From positions 62,001 through 126,000 of the forward strand of contig NZ_LRRR01000003.1 of the NCBI RefSeq assembly GCF_001691415.1: a stretch of DNA of 64,000 bases. The letters run 5' to 3'. Positions within the stretch are counted from its first letter, which is position 1. Each line of letters opens with the position of its first letter. Both the position numbers and the translations under genes were made by a program. Below the pieces are notes generated by a model that was given only the letters and a program-made list of their open reading frames with translations, did not search any database and was not told the origin of the DNA. This DNA is from Pararhodobacter sp. CCB-MM2. Its GTDB lineage: Bacteria > Pseudomonadota > Alphaproteobacteria > Rhodobacterales > Rhodobacteraceae. Below, in pieces: positions 31,987 to 42,758 of this stretch.

Positions 31987-33537
31987 ATGTCGACCACTTT
32001 CGCCTTCGCCCTTGTCCTCGTGGCCAGCTCGGCCGTGACGATCCTTGCCACGCTGCTGATCGCCTCGGCCTTGCAGGCGCGCCGCGTGGAGGGGCCGCAG
32101 ATGCTGTCCCCCGGTGGAGACGCGGCTTTCCTGTTCGACAGTGGCACCTTGGTGGACGCCAATCCGCGCGGCCGCGCCTTGCTGGACTCGCTGCATCATG
32201 CCGATGCCGAGGAGCAGGCAGACTGGTCCCGCATCAGCCGGTTTCTGGCCCGTGAGTTCCCCGGATTCGGCTCTACGCTTGCCGAATTGCCGCTTTCTCG
32301 TCGCGCACGGCTGATCGCGGAAGATGGCCGCGGCACCGAATTGCAGATGGATTGGCTGGAGGGCGCGCTGCGTCTCACCGTGATCGACACGCTGGCCGAA
32401 GACGCGGCGGTCGTCCTCGACCGCCTGTCGTTCCGCGCCATGCAGGAAGAGGTCGCGCAACTGCGCCAATTGACCGAGGCCGCGCCGCTTCTGTCCTGGC
32501 GCGAGGACGCGCGGGGCCGGATCACCTGGGCCAATGAGCAATACCTCAAGCATCTGGCCCGCAGCGGCGCCGGCGACACCCTCAGCTGGCCCCTGCCCGC
32601 GCTTTTCCCGGAAGACAGCACGGCCCCACGCCGCCGCGCTCTCCCGCTTGGCAAGGGGCGAGAGGCCTGGTTCGACCTCACCCGCATCGAGGAAGGCGAC
32701 GAGGCGCTGGTCTATGCCCTGCCCGCCGATGAGGCCTACAAGGCCGAGCGGACCAAGCGCGAATTCATCCAGACCCTGACCAAGACCTTCGCCACCCTGC
32801 CCATCGGCCTCGCTGTCTTCGACCGGACGCGGCGGCTGCAGATGTTCAACCCGGCGCTCACCGACCTGACGGGTCTGGAGCCGGAATTCCTGCTGTCAAA
32901 GCCGGGGATCGAAGGTTTTCTGAACCGCATGCGCGACAAGCATGTCCTGCCGGAGCCGCGTGATTACCGTAGCTGGGCCAAGCGCCTGCTGGAGATCGAA
33001 ACCGCCGCCCCGCAGGGCGAATTCGAGGAAACCTGGTCCCTGCACTCGGGCCAGACCTTCCGCGTCAGCGCCAATCCCCATCCGGACGGCGCGCTGGCCT
33101 TCCTGATCGAGGACATCACCTCCGAGACCCATCTCAACCGCAATACCCGCGCCGAGCTGGAGACCACGCAATCGGTGCTGAACCAGATCCCGGACGCGCT
33201 GGCGGTCTTTGCCCCGAATGGCGAGCTGGTCCTGACCAACGACGCCTTCTCCCGCCTCTGGACGCTGGAAGGTGAGGAGTCGCTGGGCGCCGTCACCCTG
33301 CCCCAAGCCCTTGCCGGATGGCGCGACACCGGCGGCGAGGCCGAGATGTGGCAGCGCATCGCCCTGTTGGCCCGCCCCGGCAAAGGCGATGGCGCCCCGG
33401 TGCGCGGGGTGATGCAGGATCCCGGTGGCAGCCCGTTGCAGGTCGAGGCGCGACGAACCTCGACGGGGGCGCTGATGATCGGCTTCACCGAGTCCACCGG
33501 TGCCCGCGCCAGCGACCGGGTCCGCGCCACGGCCTGA
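31987..33537 (+). CDS. Membrane-anchored PAS-domain signalling protein
   Basis: 516 residues from ATG 31987. An N-terminal membrane helix (FAFALVLVASSAVTILATLL) is followed by several PAS-like blocks: FLFDSGTLVDANPRGRALLD, LGLAVF-like GLAVFDRTRRLQMFNPAL and LAVFAPNGELVLTNDAFSRL (about residues 40-95, 270-330 and 410-455). No HisKA, GGDEF or EAL output domain follows; it stops at about residue 516. It resembles the sensory half of a kinase. It is preceded by a CtrA site, and it converges on trxA. Confidence 0.8.
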   Translation: MSTTFAFALVLVASSAVTILATLLIASALQARRVEGPQMLSPGGDAAFLFDSGTLVDANPRGRALLDSLHHADAEEQADWSRISRFLAREFPGFGSTLAELPLSRRARLIAEDGRGTELQMDWLEGALRLTVIDTLAEDAAVVLDRLSFRAMQEEVAQLRQLTEAAPLLSWREDARGRITWANEQYLKHLARSGAGDTLSWPLPALFPEDSTAPRRRALPLGKGREAWFDLTRIEEGDEALVYALPADEAYKAERTKREFIQTLTKTFATLPIGLAVFDRTRRLQMFNPALTDLTGLEPEFLLSKPGIEGFLNRMRDKHVLPEPRDYRSWAKRLLEIETAAPQGEFEETWSLHSGQTFRVSANPHPDGALAFLIEDITSETHLNRNTRAELETTQSVLNQIPDALAVFAPNGELVLTNDAFSRLWTLEGEESLGAVTLPQALAGWRDTGGEAEMWQRIALLARPGKGDGAPVRGVMQDPGGSPLQVEARRTSTGALMIGFTESTGARASDRVRATA

Positions 33538-33566
33538 CCCGCGCCAAAGCCTGAACCGAAACGCAA

Positions 33567-33592
33567 AACGCCGGACCCAAGGGCCCGGCGTT
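33567..33592. terminator. Bidirectional terminator-like hairpin
   Basis: aacgccggaccc / gggcccggcgtt, one mismatch and a very short loop, between the convergent PAS gene and trxA. Preceded by aaaa on the plus strand, which is T-rich on the minus strand. Confidence 0.6.
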
Positions 33593-33622
33593 CGCAATAC
33601 TCAGGATCGGCCGGTCAGCGGA

Positions 33623-33943
33623 TCAGATCGAGGATTCGATCCAGCTCTGCAGCGCGGCTTTCGGCGCGGCGCCGACCTTGTTGGCGACGATCTGGCCGTC
33701 TTTCACCAGGAACAGCGCCGGGATGCCGCGGATGCCCATGGCAGCGGTGACCTGCGGGTTCTCATCCACGTTGACCTTGGCGATCTTCACGCGGCCTTCG
33801 AACTGCTCGGACAGCTCTTCCAGAGCCGGGCCGATCTGGCGGCACGGGCCGCACCATTCGGCCCAGAAATCGATGACGACCGGCAGGTCGCTGTTGCGGA
33901 CTTCGGCGTCGAAGGTGGCGTCGGTCACGGGGAAGGTAGCCAT
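33623..33943 (-). CDS. trxA: Thioredoxin
   Basis: 106 residues, the standard size. Active site WCGPC in [20 protein letters not shown], conserved cis-Pro in [13 protein letters not shown] and the buried Asp in PVVIDFWA. It is a cytoplasmic disulfide reductase. It lies 56 bases downstream of addA on the same strand, continuing the tsaE-addB-addA run, but probably has its own promoter. Confidence 0.96.
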   Translation of the reverse strand: MATFPVTDATFDAEVRNSDLPVVIDFWAEWCGPCRQIGPALEELSEQFEGRVKIAKVNVDENPQVTAAMGIRGIPALFLVKDGQIVANKVGAAPKAALQSWIESSI

Positions 33944-33999
33944 TTCAGGTCTCCTGACGTGTTCGGAAAAAGGGGGGCGATAATTCGGTCTGCTTCTAC

Positions 34000-36900
34000 C
34001 TATGAAGACGCCGTATCCGGGTCAAGGGCAGCCCGGTCCAGAGCCGCCGCGACAGCCTGCGGCGAAAGCGTCATCAGTTGGCCCGTCGCGGTCCAAAGCA
34101 GCGCCGTTTCCACCTGCCGATCGGGGTACAAGCCCTGCAAAAGATGGGCATAGGCGCCCATCTGCCGCATCAGCCCCTCCGGCACGCGCCCCTCATTTTC
34201 CGGCACCACGCGGTTCGATTTGAAATCGACCGCGAGCACCCTGTCGGGCGTCAGGACCAAGCGGTCGATCACCCCCCACAGATTGTGCCCGTTCCAATGG
34301 CCGTTCAGCCCGACCTCGACCAGGGCCTCTTCGCTGAACAGGTCGGCGAGCGCGGCATTGTCCAGAACCGACTGCGCTTCGGTCAGGCAGGCCTCGCCAT
34401 CGACCTGTCCCGCGATCAGCGCCATCCCCCGCGCCGGGCGATCGGCCTTCGGGATCGGCGCCAGCTCCTCCAGCAGCAGGTGGATCAGGCTGCCCCGTGC
34501 CATCGCGCGCTCAGTCTCGTCTCCCTCGCCGGGAAGCGCCTTGGCCCCACCCAGGGCCGAAGGCGTGAGTGCTTTCGGCGCCTCCACCAGCGGCGGCAAT
34601 TCTGGCAATTCGGCAATATCAGAGACGGTTTTGACCCGCTCGACGGTCGTGCCCGGCGCGGGCCAGTGGCCGTGGGCATGCCGCAACCCGGTCCCCGCCG
34701 GAGTGTCCAAAGGTAGCGTTGCCAACGACTGAATGCCGTCCGCCACCTGCTGATACCAGCATTCCTTGTCCACATCGCCCGCGGCACAGACGATCAGCCA
34801 CTTCTCGGCCCGCGTCAGGGCGACATAGAGCAGACGGTCGCTTTCTTCCTGCCGCAGACGCTCGGTCTCGGCATCGGCCTGCAATTGCGGCTCCGTCGCT
34901 TCGGCCTTGGCGGCGCGCAGGATCGGCACGCCCTCGGCCTCGCCCATCGCGGCGCCCTGCGGCGCGCGGCGCACCGCCGTGTCGGGCAGGATCACGATCG
35001 GCGCTTCCAACCCTTTCGAGCCATGCACCGTCATCACCCGGATCGCCCGCCCGGCCCCTTCGGATTGGCGCTTCACCTCGGCATCCGAGGCCTCCAGCCA
35101 CCCCAGGAACCCGTCGAGCGAGGGCACATGCCCCTGTTCATAGGCCAACGCCAGATCGACGAAGGCCTCAAGCGCATCCTCCACCTCGGCCCCGAAGCGC
35201 GCGCGAATGCGGCGGCGGCCGTCATGACGGGTCAGCACCCGCTCGATCAACTCATAGGGGCGCAGGAAGTCGACTTGATTGCGCAAATCCTGCAGAACCG
35301 CCGTGGTTTCAGCGTGTTGCGGGTCATTCCTGAGACGCTCCCACAAGTAACCGGGCCGGCCTTGCGCCACCCGGAACAGCGCATCCTCGGTGAAGCCGAA
35401 CAGCGGCGAGCGCAGGGCGACGGCCAGCGACAGATCGTCCTCGGGCAGCGCGAGGAACTTCAAGAGCGCGATCAGATCCTGCACCCCCAGCACCGAGCCC
35501 AAGGTCAGCCGGTCGGCGCCGGCGATCTCCAGCCCCTCGGCCTTGCACGCGCGGATCAGGGCGTGGAACAGCAGCGCGCGACGGCGCACGAGGATCAGGA
35601 AATCCCCCTCATGCACCGGACGCGGACCATCGCGGTCCATGATCTGTTCGCCACGGTCCAACATCGCCCGAATCTCCCGCGCCAGTTGGCGGGCGAGCTC
35701 GGCCTCGGCATTATCCGGCGAGGGACGGTCCAGCGGGCTTTCCCAAGGCGTCTCCTCGGCCTTGTCGGGCTTCGGAATCGCGGGCCAAAGATCGACCCGA
35801 CCGGGCATCTTGGGGAAGAACGCCACATGCTCCGGCGCACCGCCCAGACCCTCCGAGCGACCGCCGAAGCAATAGTCCACCAACCGCAGCACGGCGTCTG
35901 ACGACCGGAAAGAATGTTTCAATTCCTGCAGGCTTAGAGACTGATTGGACTCCGCCAGACGTTGCCGGAACTGCTCGCGCATGGTCTCGAAACCCTGCAG
36001 ATCCGCGCCTTGGAACGAGTAGATCGACTGCTTCCGATCACCGACCACGAAGATCGTCCGCTCCAGCTGACGCGCGCCCTCACCGGCGGTGAATTCCTGC
36101 GTCAGCAGGTCAATCACCCGCCATTGGCCGGGCGAGGTGTCCTGCGCCTCATCAACGAGGATATGGTCGATCCCGCCGTCGAGCTTGAACAGCACCCATT
36201 GCGCCACATCGCTTTTCGACAGCAGGTCCCGGGCCAGCCGGATCAGATCGTCGAAATCCAACCAACCGCGCCGGGCCTTGGCCGCGTCGAAAGCGGGCAG
36301 CCAGAGCCGCGCGAAACCGTGCAACGCCTGCGCCGTGTCGCGCGCGTCCAACCCGATGCGCAGAGCGCGGGCCTCAGCCACGCGCTCGCCCAACTCGTCC
36401 AGCGCGGCGCGATCATCCGGGCCCAGCGCGGACTGAACGGCCTTGGTGCCATGCTTGCCGGTCTTGGCAGCAAAGGGTTCCTTGGCCCCAGCCCCGGTCA
36501 GAAGCGCATCCTCCAGCAGAACCATCCCGGCCAAGGTGCAGCCAGGAAAGGCTGACAGTTTGGTCGCCAGTTTCAAATCGGTGGAACCGCCGCCCGCCAA
36601 CTTCGCCACGAACCGAGCGATCAGATCCCCCTCATCGCCGTCGAACACCTGCGCCAGAAGCCCGTCAAGCGTCAGGCCTTTCGGCACGGCGAACAGCAGG
36701 TCGAAATCAGGCATTTCGCCAGAAAAAGCGTCTCTAACCCTGCCCAAATCACCCAGAAGCTTGCCGAAAGCCTCCTCGTTCAGACGGGTGAGCAGACCGC
36801 GCATCGCGCCGGCCTCGGGCCCCTTGGCGAAGCGGTCCAGCAGCTCAAGCCGTAGCTGTTGCAGGCTGCGCTCATCGGCTTCCGAGAAGTCCGGCGGCAC

Positions 36901-37308
36901 CCGCGCCTCCAGTGGGAAGCGCCGCAGCAGCGAGGAACAGAAGGCGTGGATCGTCTGGATCTTCAACCCGCCCGGCGTCTCGATGGCGCGGGCGAAGAGG
37001 CGGCGGGCCTTGGGCAGAAGCTCAGGATCGACCGTCGCCTCGCCCATCTCGGCCAGCTGCTTCAACAGCGCCGCGTCGTCCAGCATCGCCCATTCGCCGA
37101 GGCGCTTGAACAGCCGGTTCTGCATCTCGCTGGCCGCAGCCTTGGTATAGGTCAGGCACAAGATCTTGGAGGGCGGCGTCTCGTTGAGCAACAGCCGCGC
37201 CACCCGGTCGATCAGCACCTTGGTCTTGCCCGAGCCCGCATTGGCCGACAGCCAGGTCGAGGCCTGCGGCTCGGCCGCGCGGATCTGGTTCAGCGTCGCG
37301 TCATCCAT
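34000..37308 (-). CDS. addA: AddA, helicase-nuclease subunit of the double-strand break repair complex
   Basis: 1102 residues from ATG 37308 ([20 protein letters not shown]); longer starts would run into addB. UvrD-type helicase with Walker [16 protein letters not shown], motif Ia [22 protein letters not shown], motif [17 protein letters not shown], and motif [13 protein letters not shown]. The C-terminal RecB-like nuclease motif [10 protein letters not shown] is present. AddAB resects double-strand breaks, with its nuclease checked by Chi-like sites. It overlaps addB by eight bases. One copy of the 14-mer repeat lies at 36725-36738. Confidence 0.96.
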   Translation of the reverse strand: MDDATLNQIRAAEPQASTWLSANAGSGKTKVLIDRVARLLLNETPPSKILCLTYTKAAASEMQNRLFKRLGEWAMLDDAALLKQLAEMGEATVDPELLPKARRLFARAIETPGGLKIQTIHAFCSSLLRRFPLEARVPPDFSEADERSLQQLRLELLDRFAKGPEAGAMRGLLTRLNEEAFGKLLGDLGRVRDAFSGEMPDFDLLFAVPKGLTLDGLLAQVFDGDEGDLIARFVAKLAGGGSTDLKLATKLSAFPGCTLAGMVLLEDALLTGAGAKEPFAAKTGKHGTKAVQSALGPDDRAALDELGERVAEARALRIGLDARDTAQALHGFARLWLPAFDAAKARRGWLDFDDLIRLARDLLSKSDVAQWVLFKLDGGIDHILVDEAQDTSPGQWRVIDLLTQEFTAGEGARQLERTIFVVGDRKQSIYSFQGADLQGFETMREQFRQRLAESNQSLSLQELKHSFRSSDAVLRLVDYCFGGRSEGLGGAPEHVAFFPKMPGRVDLWPAIPKPDKAEETPWESPLDRPSPDNAEAELARQLAREIRAMLDRGEQIMDRDGPRPVHEGDFLILVRRRALLFHALIRACKAEGLEIAGADRLTLGSVLGVQDLIALLKFLALPEDDLSLAVALRSPLFGFTEDALFRVAQGRPGYLWERLRNDPQHAETTAVLQDLRNQVDFLRPYELIERVLTRHDGRRRIRARFGAEVEDALEAFVDLALAYEQGHVPSLDGFLGWLEASDAEVKRQSEGAGRAIRVMTVHGSKGLEAPIVILPDTAVRRAPQGAAMGEAEGVPILRAAKAEATEPQLQADAETERLRQEESDRLLYVALTRAEKWLIVCAAGDVDKECWYQQVADGIQSLATLPLDTPAGTGLRHAHGHWPAPGTTVERVKTVSDIAELPELPPLVEAPKALTPSALGGAKALPGEGDETERAMARGSLIHLLLEELAPIPKADRPARGMALIAGQVDGEACLTEAQSVLDNAALADLFSEEALVEVGLNGHWNGHNLWGVIDRLVLTPDRVLAVDFKSNRVVPENEGRVPEGLMRQMGAYAHLLQGLYPDRQVETALLWTATGQLMTLSPQAVAAALDRAALDPDTASS
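36725..36738 (+). repeat. Intragenic 14-mer repeat, copy 3 (in addA)
   Basis: AAAGCGTCTCTAAC, with context agaaaaagcgtctctaac. The minus-strand frame codes VRDAFSGE, nearly the same peptide as copy 1 in cca (VRDAFSSM) although the genes are unrelated. Confidence 0.85.
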
Positions 37309-40225
37309 GGTGATCCCCCACCTTGATCGTCTCGGGGGCGTCGGTGACCTCCCATTCGCCGCGCCGCGACAGCGCGTCGTAATCACCCGCGCGCCCTTCG
37401 ACATCGACGGCGCGCATGGCAGTGAAGCCCTGATCCGGGTCGCGATAGGTGTCGATGAGCGTCAGCAGCCGCTCGCGGTGATTGTCCAGCACATCGGGCG
37501 CCGTGGGGCTTTCCCGCCGCGCGAACTTGGACCCGAGGCCGATATATTCCGCCAGCGCGACCTCTCCGGCACCGATCCCGAAAGCATTCTCACGCGCCAT
37601 CATTGCCAGCAAAATCAACTGGATATTGAAATGCTCGATCTGTTTCGGCGAGGGCAATGAACCCGTCTTGTAATCGTAGATCTGAAGCCGTCCGTCGGGC
37701 AGCCGGTCGATCCGGTCGGGCTGGCCGGTCAGGCGGAACGGTGGGTCGGACAGGGTCAGACCGCCCTTCTCCTCGCGCAGGACCGGCTCGCCCTCCAGCC
37801 CCGAGTTCCAGGCGACGAACTCCTGCGCCACCCGGTCGAGCCGCGCGCGCCAGTGCTGGCGCGTCGCCTCCCAGGGGCAGGCCTCGGCCAGCACGCGTTC
37901 GGCGATGGCGAAGAAATCGGGCAGGTCGGGCGCAGTGCCGGGGGGATGGTCGCGGACGTAATCCTCTGGCACGCGGTGCAGTACGGTGCCGCGCAGGCGG
38001 GCATCCGCCTCCGGCGCCAGCGGGTCGAGCGGGCGCAGCTTCAGGATGCGCTCCGCATAGATGTGGTAGGGGTCGCGGATAAGCTTCTCGATCCGGGTGA
38101 CCGGCAGCTCATCAACCCGCGCATCGGCGGGCGGCGCGGGCGCGGGGCGCGGGTTGCGGCGGGACGAGGTCTCGGGGACCGCGCGCAGATCGGCCTCTAG
38201 CGTCGCGGCGAGGGTCAGCCAATGGTCGCCCCGCGCGCGCATGCCCTTCAGCGCCGCCTCGCCGCCTTGGTCCTTCAGGCCGGCGATCAAGTTCGTCAGG
38301 CGATTCAGCCAGCGCGAGGGCACGGTCTCGGCCTCGGCATCACGTCGGGCGCGGGACAGGACCACCCGTTTCGCCCCGATCGCCTGCTGGAAGTCATGCG
38401 CCGAGAGGCCGACCTGACGTTCCGGCAGCAAGAGCCCCGCATCGAGCCGCATCTTGCGATTGAACCAAGGATCGGGCTTCGGTGCGGTGGGCCAAGTGCC
38501 TTCGGTCAGACCGCCGAGGATGACCAGATCCGCCCCCTGCGCGCGGGCCTCCAGCGTGCCCCAGATCATCACACGGGGATCGGATTCGGCAATCTCGCGC
38601 ACCTGCTTCCCCGCAAAAAGCGTCTCTAACAAAGCAGAAAACTCACTTCCCGCAAGAGTCCCGCCGTGTTCGGCGTGCAGCGCCAGATCGTCGAACAGCG
38701 CCCGGGCGGCGCGGCCCGCTTCCTCGCGCCAAAGCTCACCCGCATCCTCCCCGCCGGCGCCATTGGCGAGCGCGGTGGCGAAGTTTTCCATCAGCGGGAC
38801 CCAGTCCTGCAGCGGCAGATCGGCATCGCCCGGCACCTGCTCCAGCGCCGAGGACAGCCAATCCGCCCAGAGGCGACGCCATTGCTCCTTGGCCGCGAAG
38901 CCGTCGAGCGCCTTGCGGTCCGGGAAGGGCACGGCGTTGCGGCGCAGGTAGAGTTCCAGCTCGCGCAGGTGTTGCAGATGGGGGCCGCGCTCGGTGGCGG
39001 AATGGGTGATCGGGTGTTTCAGCAGCGCGATCAACGCCTCGGCGGTGACGGGGCCGGTCAGCAATTCGGCCGCTTGCCGCAGGAAACGGCCGGGCGCGGA
39101 GAGGCCCAGCGGGCGGCCGGCGCTGTCATCGGGGCGCAAATGCCAACGGTCGAGCGTCGCCGTCACGCGGCGGGCCAAGGTCCGGTCGGGGGTGATCAGC
39201 GCGGCGCTTTCGCCTCGCACGGCCGCATCGCGCAGGCAGAGGGCGATCGCCATCGCCTCGGTCCGCGGGCTGGAGGCCTCGATCAGCGTGAGCGGGTCGG
39301 TCGCCGGCGCCAGATCGCCCAGCGCAGGCCCGTCGCGGAGCCATTGGTCGGTGACAGGCGCGGGACGAAGAGCCAAGGAAACCAGCCGGTTGCGCGCGGC
39401 GTCGGGCGGTGGTGTTTCGCTCCACGACTGGACCACAGAGGGCGAGACGCCCATCAGGTCGGTCAGGTGGCGATAGCGGTATTGCGGGTGATCCTCGGAA
39501 TGCAGGGGATCGTCGAGGCTTCGCCAGACCGGCGCGGGAAGGTCGAAATCGAAGCCCGGCAGCACCAGAGCGCCCTGCGGCAGATGCGCCACGGCCTTCA
39601 TCAACAGCGCCGTCGGCCCGCGCGAACCGGTGGAACCGGCGACGATAAGCGGATGGGTCGGCGGCGTCACGGCCCAATCAGCGGCCAACCGTTCGGCGGC
39701 GGCGCGAAGGCGGGCCTGCCCGCCATCGGCGGGGCCGAGGAAGCGGGCGATCAGCCGGATGAAGCGCAGCGAGCGGTCCCAATGCAGCGAGTGTTGCGAC
39801 ACGTCGAGACGGTCCAGCATCTCCAGCGTGACACCCTCGCCCTGCATCTCATCGAGCAGCTTGAACAGGCTCTCGGCCAGCGAAAACGCGGCCGAGGTCG
39901 GCCCGAGGTCCGGCTCCGCCTGCAGCAACTGGCGGATCAGCTGGGACAGCTCCAACCGGGTCCGCAAGGGCGCCTCGTCGCTGGGCCCTGCGATGTCGGT
40001 GATCAGCCGGATGCGGGGCAGAAAGCCCGGACCTTGAGATCGGAGCGCTTCGATCAGCCGAGTCTGCATCCGCCCGGTGTTGACCAGAATCTCGGCCCGG
40101 GCCAGTGCCTCGGGCGGCAGGCCAGCGAAACGGGCGCGCAGGCCTTTGGCCAGTTCCAGCGGGAAATCGGCACCGGGCGCCACGCCGAACAGGCGCGGGC
40201 CGGTGAGGGGTTCAAAGACCGGCAA
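37301..40225 (-). CDS. addB: AddB, second subunit of the AddAB helicase-nuclease
   Basis: About 974 residues. I place the start at TTG 40225 ([20 protein letters not shown]), eight bases after a GGGAG site and overlapping the tsaE stop by 14 bases; no ATG fits. RecB-type nuclease motif LQIYDYKTGSLPSP near the C-terminus is intact. No cysteines follow it, so the iron-sulfur cluster of Bacillus AddB seems absent. Helicase motifs are degenerate (the N-terminus lacks a Walker A). It works with AddA in break resection. Copy 4 of the 14-mer repeat lies at 38617-38630. Confidence 0.94.
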   Translation of the reverse strand: MPVFEPLTGPRLFGVAPGADFPLELAKGLRARFAGLPPEALARAEILVNTGRMQTRLIEALRSQGPGFLPRIRLITDIAGPSDEAPLRTRLELSQLIRQLLQAEPDLGPTSAAFSLAESLFKLLDEMQGEGVTLEMLDRLDVSQHSLHWDRSLRFIRLIARFLGPADGGQARLRAAAERLAADWAVTPPTHPLIVAGSTGSRGPTALLMKAVAHLPQGALVLPGFDFDLPAPVWRSLDDPLHSEDHPQYRYRHLTDLMGVSPSVVQSWSETPPPDAARNRLVSLALRPAPVTDQWLRDGPALGDLAPATDPLTLIEASSPRTEAMAIALCLRDAAVRGESAALITPDRTLARRVTATLDRWHLRPDDSAGRPLGLSAPGRFLRQAAELLTGPVTAEALIALLKHPITHSATERGPHLQHLRELELYLRRNAVPFPDRKALDGFAAKEQWRRLWADWLSSALEQVPGDADLPLQDWVPLMENFATALANGAGGEDAGELWREEAGRAARALFDDLALHAEHGGTLAGSEFSALLETLFAGKQVREIAESDPRVMIWGTLEARAQGADLVILGGLTEGTWPTAPKPDPWFNRKMRLDAGLLLPERQVGLSAHDFQQAIGAKRVVLSRARRDAEAETVPSRWLNRLTNLIAGLKDQGGEAALKGMRARGDHWLTLAATLEADLRAVPETSSRRNPRPAPAPPADARVDELPVTRIEKLIRDPYHIYAERILKLRPLDPLAPEADARLRGTVLHRVPEDYVRDHPPGTAPDLPDFFAIAERVLAEACPWEATRQHWRARLDRVAQEFVAWNSGLEGEPVLREEKGGLTLSDPPFRLTGQPDRIDRLPDGRLQIYDYKTGSLPSPKQIEHFNIQLILLAMMARENAFGIGAGEVALAEYIGLGSKFARRESPTAPDVLDNHRERLLTLIDTYRDPDQGFTAMRAVDVEGRAGDYDALSRRGEWEVTDAPETIKVGDHHG
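38617..38630 (+). repeat. Intragenic 14-mer repeat, copy 4 (in addB)
   Basis: AAAGCGTCTCTAAC with context gcaaaaagcgtctctaac. The minus-strand frame codes LETLFAG, the same frame as copy 2 (LETLSAE). Confidence 0.85.
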
Positions 40226-40667
40226 GACGCGTCTCCCACTCGTTATTCTCGGACAGACACACCACCTCACGCCCCTCGCCAATCAACGAAAACCGCAAGG
40301 TTAGAGCCTGCTTCGGCCGATCCTCGCCCAGTTTCTCGGGCCATTCCACAAGACAGAGCGCGGTCTCGAAGGCCTCGGCCAGCCCCAGTTCGATGGCTTC
40401 ATCGGGATGCGACAGCCGGTAGAGATCGGCATGCCAGATCTCGAAATCCGCCTCATAGGTCTGCACCAAGGTGAAGGTCGGCGAGGGCACGTCCTCGGTC
40501 ACGCCCAGCGCCCGGATCAGCGCGCGGGCGAAATGCGTCTTGCCGGCGCCGATCTGCCCTTCGAGCAGCAGCACGTCCCCCGGCCCCAGAAGGGGCGCGA
40601 AACGGCGGGCGAGCGCGTCGGTAGCGTCGGGATCGGGCAGCGGGATCGGGGCGTGGACCTGTCTCAT
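40212..40667 (-). CDS. tsaE: tRNA threonylcarbamoyladenosine biosynthesis ATPase TsaE
   Basis: 151 residues. Walker [19 protein letters not shown], switch region [12 protein letters not shown], the [18 protein letters not shown] block and VEWPEKLG (Walker B-like) match TsaE/YjeE. TsaE assists TsaB-TsaD in placing t6A on tRNAs that read ANN codons. It heads the minus-strand run with addB and addA and is divergent from hslV with a 102-base gap. Confidence 0.93.
   Translation of the reverse strand: MRQVHAPIPLPDPDATDALARRFAPLLGPGDVLLLEGQIGAGKTHFARALIRALGVTEDVPSPTFTLVQTYEADFEIWHADLYRLSHPDEAIELGLAEAFETALCLVEWPEKLGEDRPKQALTLRFSLIGEGREVVCLSENNEWETRLAGL
40295..40306 (-). repeat. Partial inverted copy of the intragenic repeat (in tsaE)
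   Basis: GCAAGGTTAGAG is the reverse complement of the CTCTAACCTTGC part of copy 1 in cca (12 bases). It is shorter than the other copies, so this one alone could be chance. Confidence 0.45.
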
Positions 40668-40769
40668 CCGGGCAGACTATCCGCGCCCCAGCGCCGCCGC
40701 CAGAGCCCCCCGCCTTGCGAGACCCCGACCCCGAAGCCATATAGGGTCCGACAACGAAAGGTGTTTCAC

Positions 40770-41327
40770 ATGGCAGACGACAAGTTCCCTGGCTGGCACG
40801 GCACGACGATCCTCGCCGTGCGGCGCGGTGGCGAAGTGGTCGTGGCGGGCGACGGGCAGGTGAGCCTTGGGCAGACCGTCATCAAGGGCACGGCGCGCAA
40901 GGTGCGTCGCGTCGGTCCCGCCGGGCGCGAGATCGTCGTCGGTTTCGCCGGCTCCACCGCCGATGCCTTCACCCTACTGGAACGGCTGGAGAAAAAGCTG
41001 GAGGCCGCGCCCGGTCAACTGGCCCGCGCCTGCGTCGAGCTGGCGAAGGACTGGCGCATGGACAAATACCTGCGGAACCTTGAGGCCATGCTGATCGTCA
41101 CCGATGGCGATGAGCTCTTCGTGCTGACCGGCGCCGGCGACGTGCTGGAGCCGGAACATGACATCGCCGCCATCGGCTCGGGCGGGAATTTCGCCGCCGC
41201 CGCCGCGCGGGGCCTCATGGAGACCGACCTTCCGGCCGAGCAGGTCGCGCGCAAGGCGATGGCGATCGCCGCCTCGATCTGCGTCTACACCAATGGCAAC
41301 CTGACCGTGGAGACGATCCGCAAATGA
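40770..41327 (+). CDS. hslV: HslV, peptidase subunit of the HslUV protease
   Basis: 185 residues. After a short propeptide ([11 protein letters not shown]) the mature N-terminus is [20 protein letters not shown]; Thr is the catalytic nucleophile. The [15 protein letters not shown] block is conserved. Two hexamers of HslV form the proteolytic chamber that degrades misfolded proteins and regulators fed by HslU. The stop overlaps the hslU ATG by four bases. Confidence 0.96.
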   Translation: MADDKFPGWHGTTILAVRRGGEVVVAGDGQVSLGQTVIKGTARKVRRVGPAGREIVVGFAGSTADAFTLLERLEKKLEAAPGQLARACVELAKDWRMDKYLRNLEAMLIVTDGDELFVLTGAGDVLEPEHDIAAIGSGGNFAAAAARGLMETDLPAEQVARKAMAIAASICVYTNGNLTVETIRK

Positions 41328-42622
41328 CCGACCTGACCCCCCGCGAAATCGTCTCCGAGCTGGACCGTTTCATCATCGGCCAGGCCGACGCCAAGCGCGC
41401 CGTCGCCGTTGCCCTGCGCAATCGCTGGCGGCGCAAGCAGCTGTCGGCCGATCTGCGTGACGAGGTCTATCCGAAGAACATCCTGATGATCGGGCCGACC
41501 GGCGTCGGCAAGACCGAGATCTCGCGCCGTCTGGCGAAGCTGGCGAAGGCGCCCTTCCTGAAGGTCGAGGCGACGAAATTCACCGAGGTCGGCTATGTCG
41601 GCCGCGACGTGGAACAGATCATCCGCGATCTGGTCGATGCCGCGATGATCATGACGCGCGAGCACATGCGCGCCGAGGTGTCCGCCCGCGCGCAGCAGAA
41701 TGCCGAGGAGCGGGTGCTCGACGCGATTGCCGGCACCGATGCGCGCTCGGGCACGCGAGATCTGTTCCGCAAGAAACTCCGCGCCGGCGAGCTGGACGAC
41801 ACGGTGATCGAGCTGGAGATCGCGGAAGCCGCCCCCTCGATGCCGATGTTCGAGATGCCGGGCATGCAGGCGCAAGGGATGAATCTGGGCGACCTGTTCG
41901 GCAAGGCCTTCGGCGGTCGCACGACGAAGAAGCGCATGACGGTGGCCGAGAGCCACGAGATCCTGCTGGGCGAGGAAGCCGACAAGCTGCTCGATGAGGA
42001 GGCCGTGAAGGCCGCCGCTTTGGAAGCAGTGGAGCAGAACGGCATCGTTTTCCTCGACGAGATCGACAAGGTCTGCGCTCGCGCTGAAACCCGTGGCGCC
42101 GATGTCAGCCGCGAGGGCGTGCAGCGCGACTTGCTGCCGTTGATCGAGGGCACGACGGTCTCGACGAAGCACGGGCCGGTGAAGACGGACCACATCCTGT
42201 TCATCGCCTCGGGCGCGTTCCATGTGGCGAAGCCCTCGGACTTGCTGCCGGAATTGCAGGGCCGTCTGCCGATCCGCGTCGAGCTGAGTGCGCTGTCGGA
42301 GGACGATTTCGTCCGCATCCTGACCGAGACGGACAACGCCCTGACCCGCCAATACGCCGCGCTGATGCAGACCGAGGAAGTCGGTGTCAGCTTCACCGAG
42401 GACGGCATCCGTGCCTTGGCGAAGATCGCCGCCGAGGTGAATGAGAGCGTCGAGAATATCGGCGCACGCAGGCTCTATACGGTGATGGAGCGGGTGTTCG
42501 AGGAGCTGAGCTTCGTCGCACCCGACAAGGGCGGAGAGCAGGTCGTGGTCGATGCGGCCTATGTCGACGCGAATATCGGTGCGCTGGCCAAGTCTGCGGA
42601 TCTGAGCCGTTACGTTCTCTGA
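41324..42622 (+). CDS. hslU: HslU, AAA+ ATPase of the HslUV protease
   Basis: 432 residues. [20 protein letters not shown] start, Walker [18 protein letters not shown], Walker B FLDEIDK, sensor and arginine finger region [14 protein letters not shown], and the C-terminal insertion into Hsl[10 protein letters not shown]. The variable I-domain (about residues 105-230) includes an Ala/Met/Gly-rich stretch. It unfolds substrates for HslV. A terminator follows. Confidence 0.97.
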   Translation: MTDLTPREIVSELDRFIIGQADAKRAVAVALRNRWRRKQLSADLRDEVYPKNILMIGPTGVGKTEISRRLAKLAKAPFLKVEATKFTEVGYVGRDVEQIIRDLVDAAMIMTREHMRAEVSARAQQNAEERVLDAIAGTDARSGTRDLFRKKLRAGELDDTVIELEIAEAAPSMPMFEMPGMQAQGMNLGDLFGKAFGGRTTKKRMTVAESHEILLGEEADKLLDEEAVKAAALEAVEQNGIVFLDEIDKVCARAETRGADVSREGVQRDLLPLIEGTTVSTKHGPVKTDHILFIASGAFHVAKPSDLLPELQGRLPIRVELSALSEDDFVRILTETDNALTRQYAALMQTEEVGVSFTEDGIRALAKIAAEVNESVENIGARRLYTVMERVFEELSFVAPDKGGEQVVVDAAYVDANIGALAKSADLSRYVL

Positions 42623-42647
42623 CCCGCGCATCCACTGCAGGAAATCG

Positions 42648-42676
42648 AAGGGCCGGAGCCATGCTCCGGCCCTTTT
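42648..42676 (+). terminator. Rho-independent terminator after hslU
   Basis: aagggccggagc / gctccggccctt with a three-base loop and then tt; a perfect 12-base stem 25 bases after the hslU stop. Confidence 0.85.
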
Positions 42677-42758
42677 GCGTCCCGAACCGGGCCTTTCCGT
42701 GCTAGCCTTGCAGAACATCCGCCAGACAATCCCGCAGCCGCCCAGCCCCGGAGGTCCC

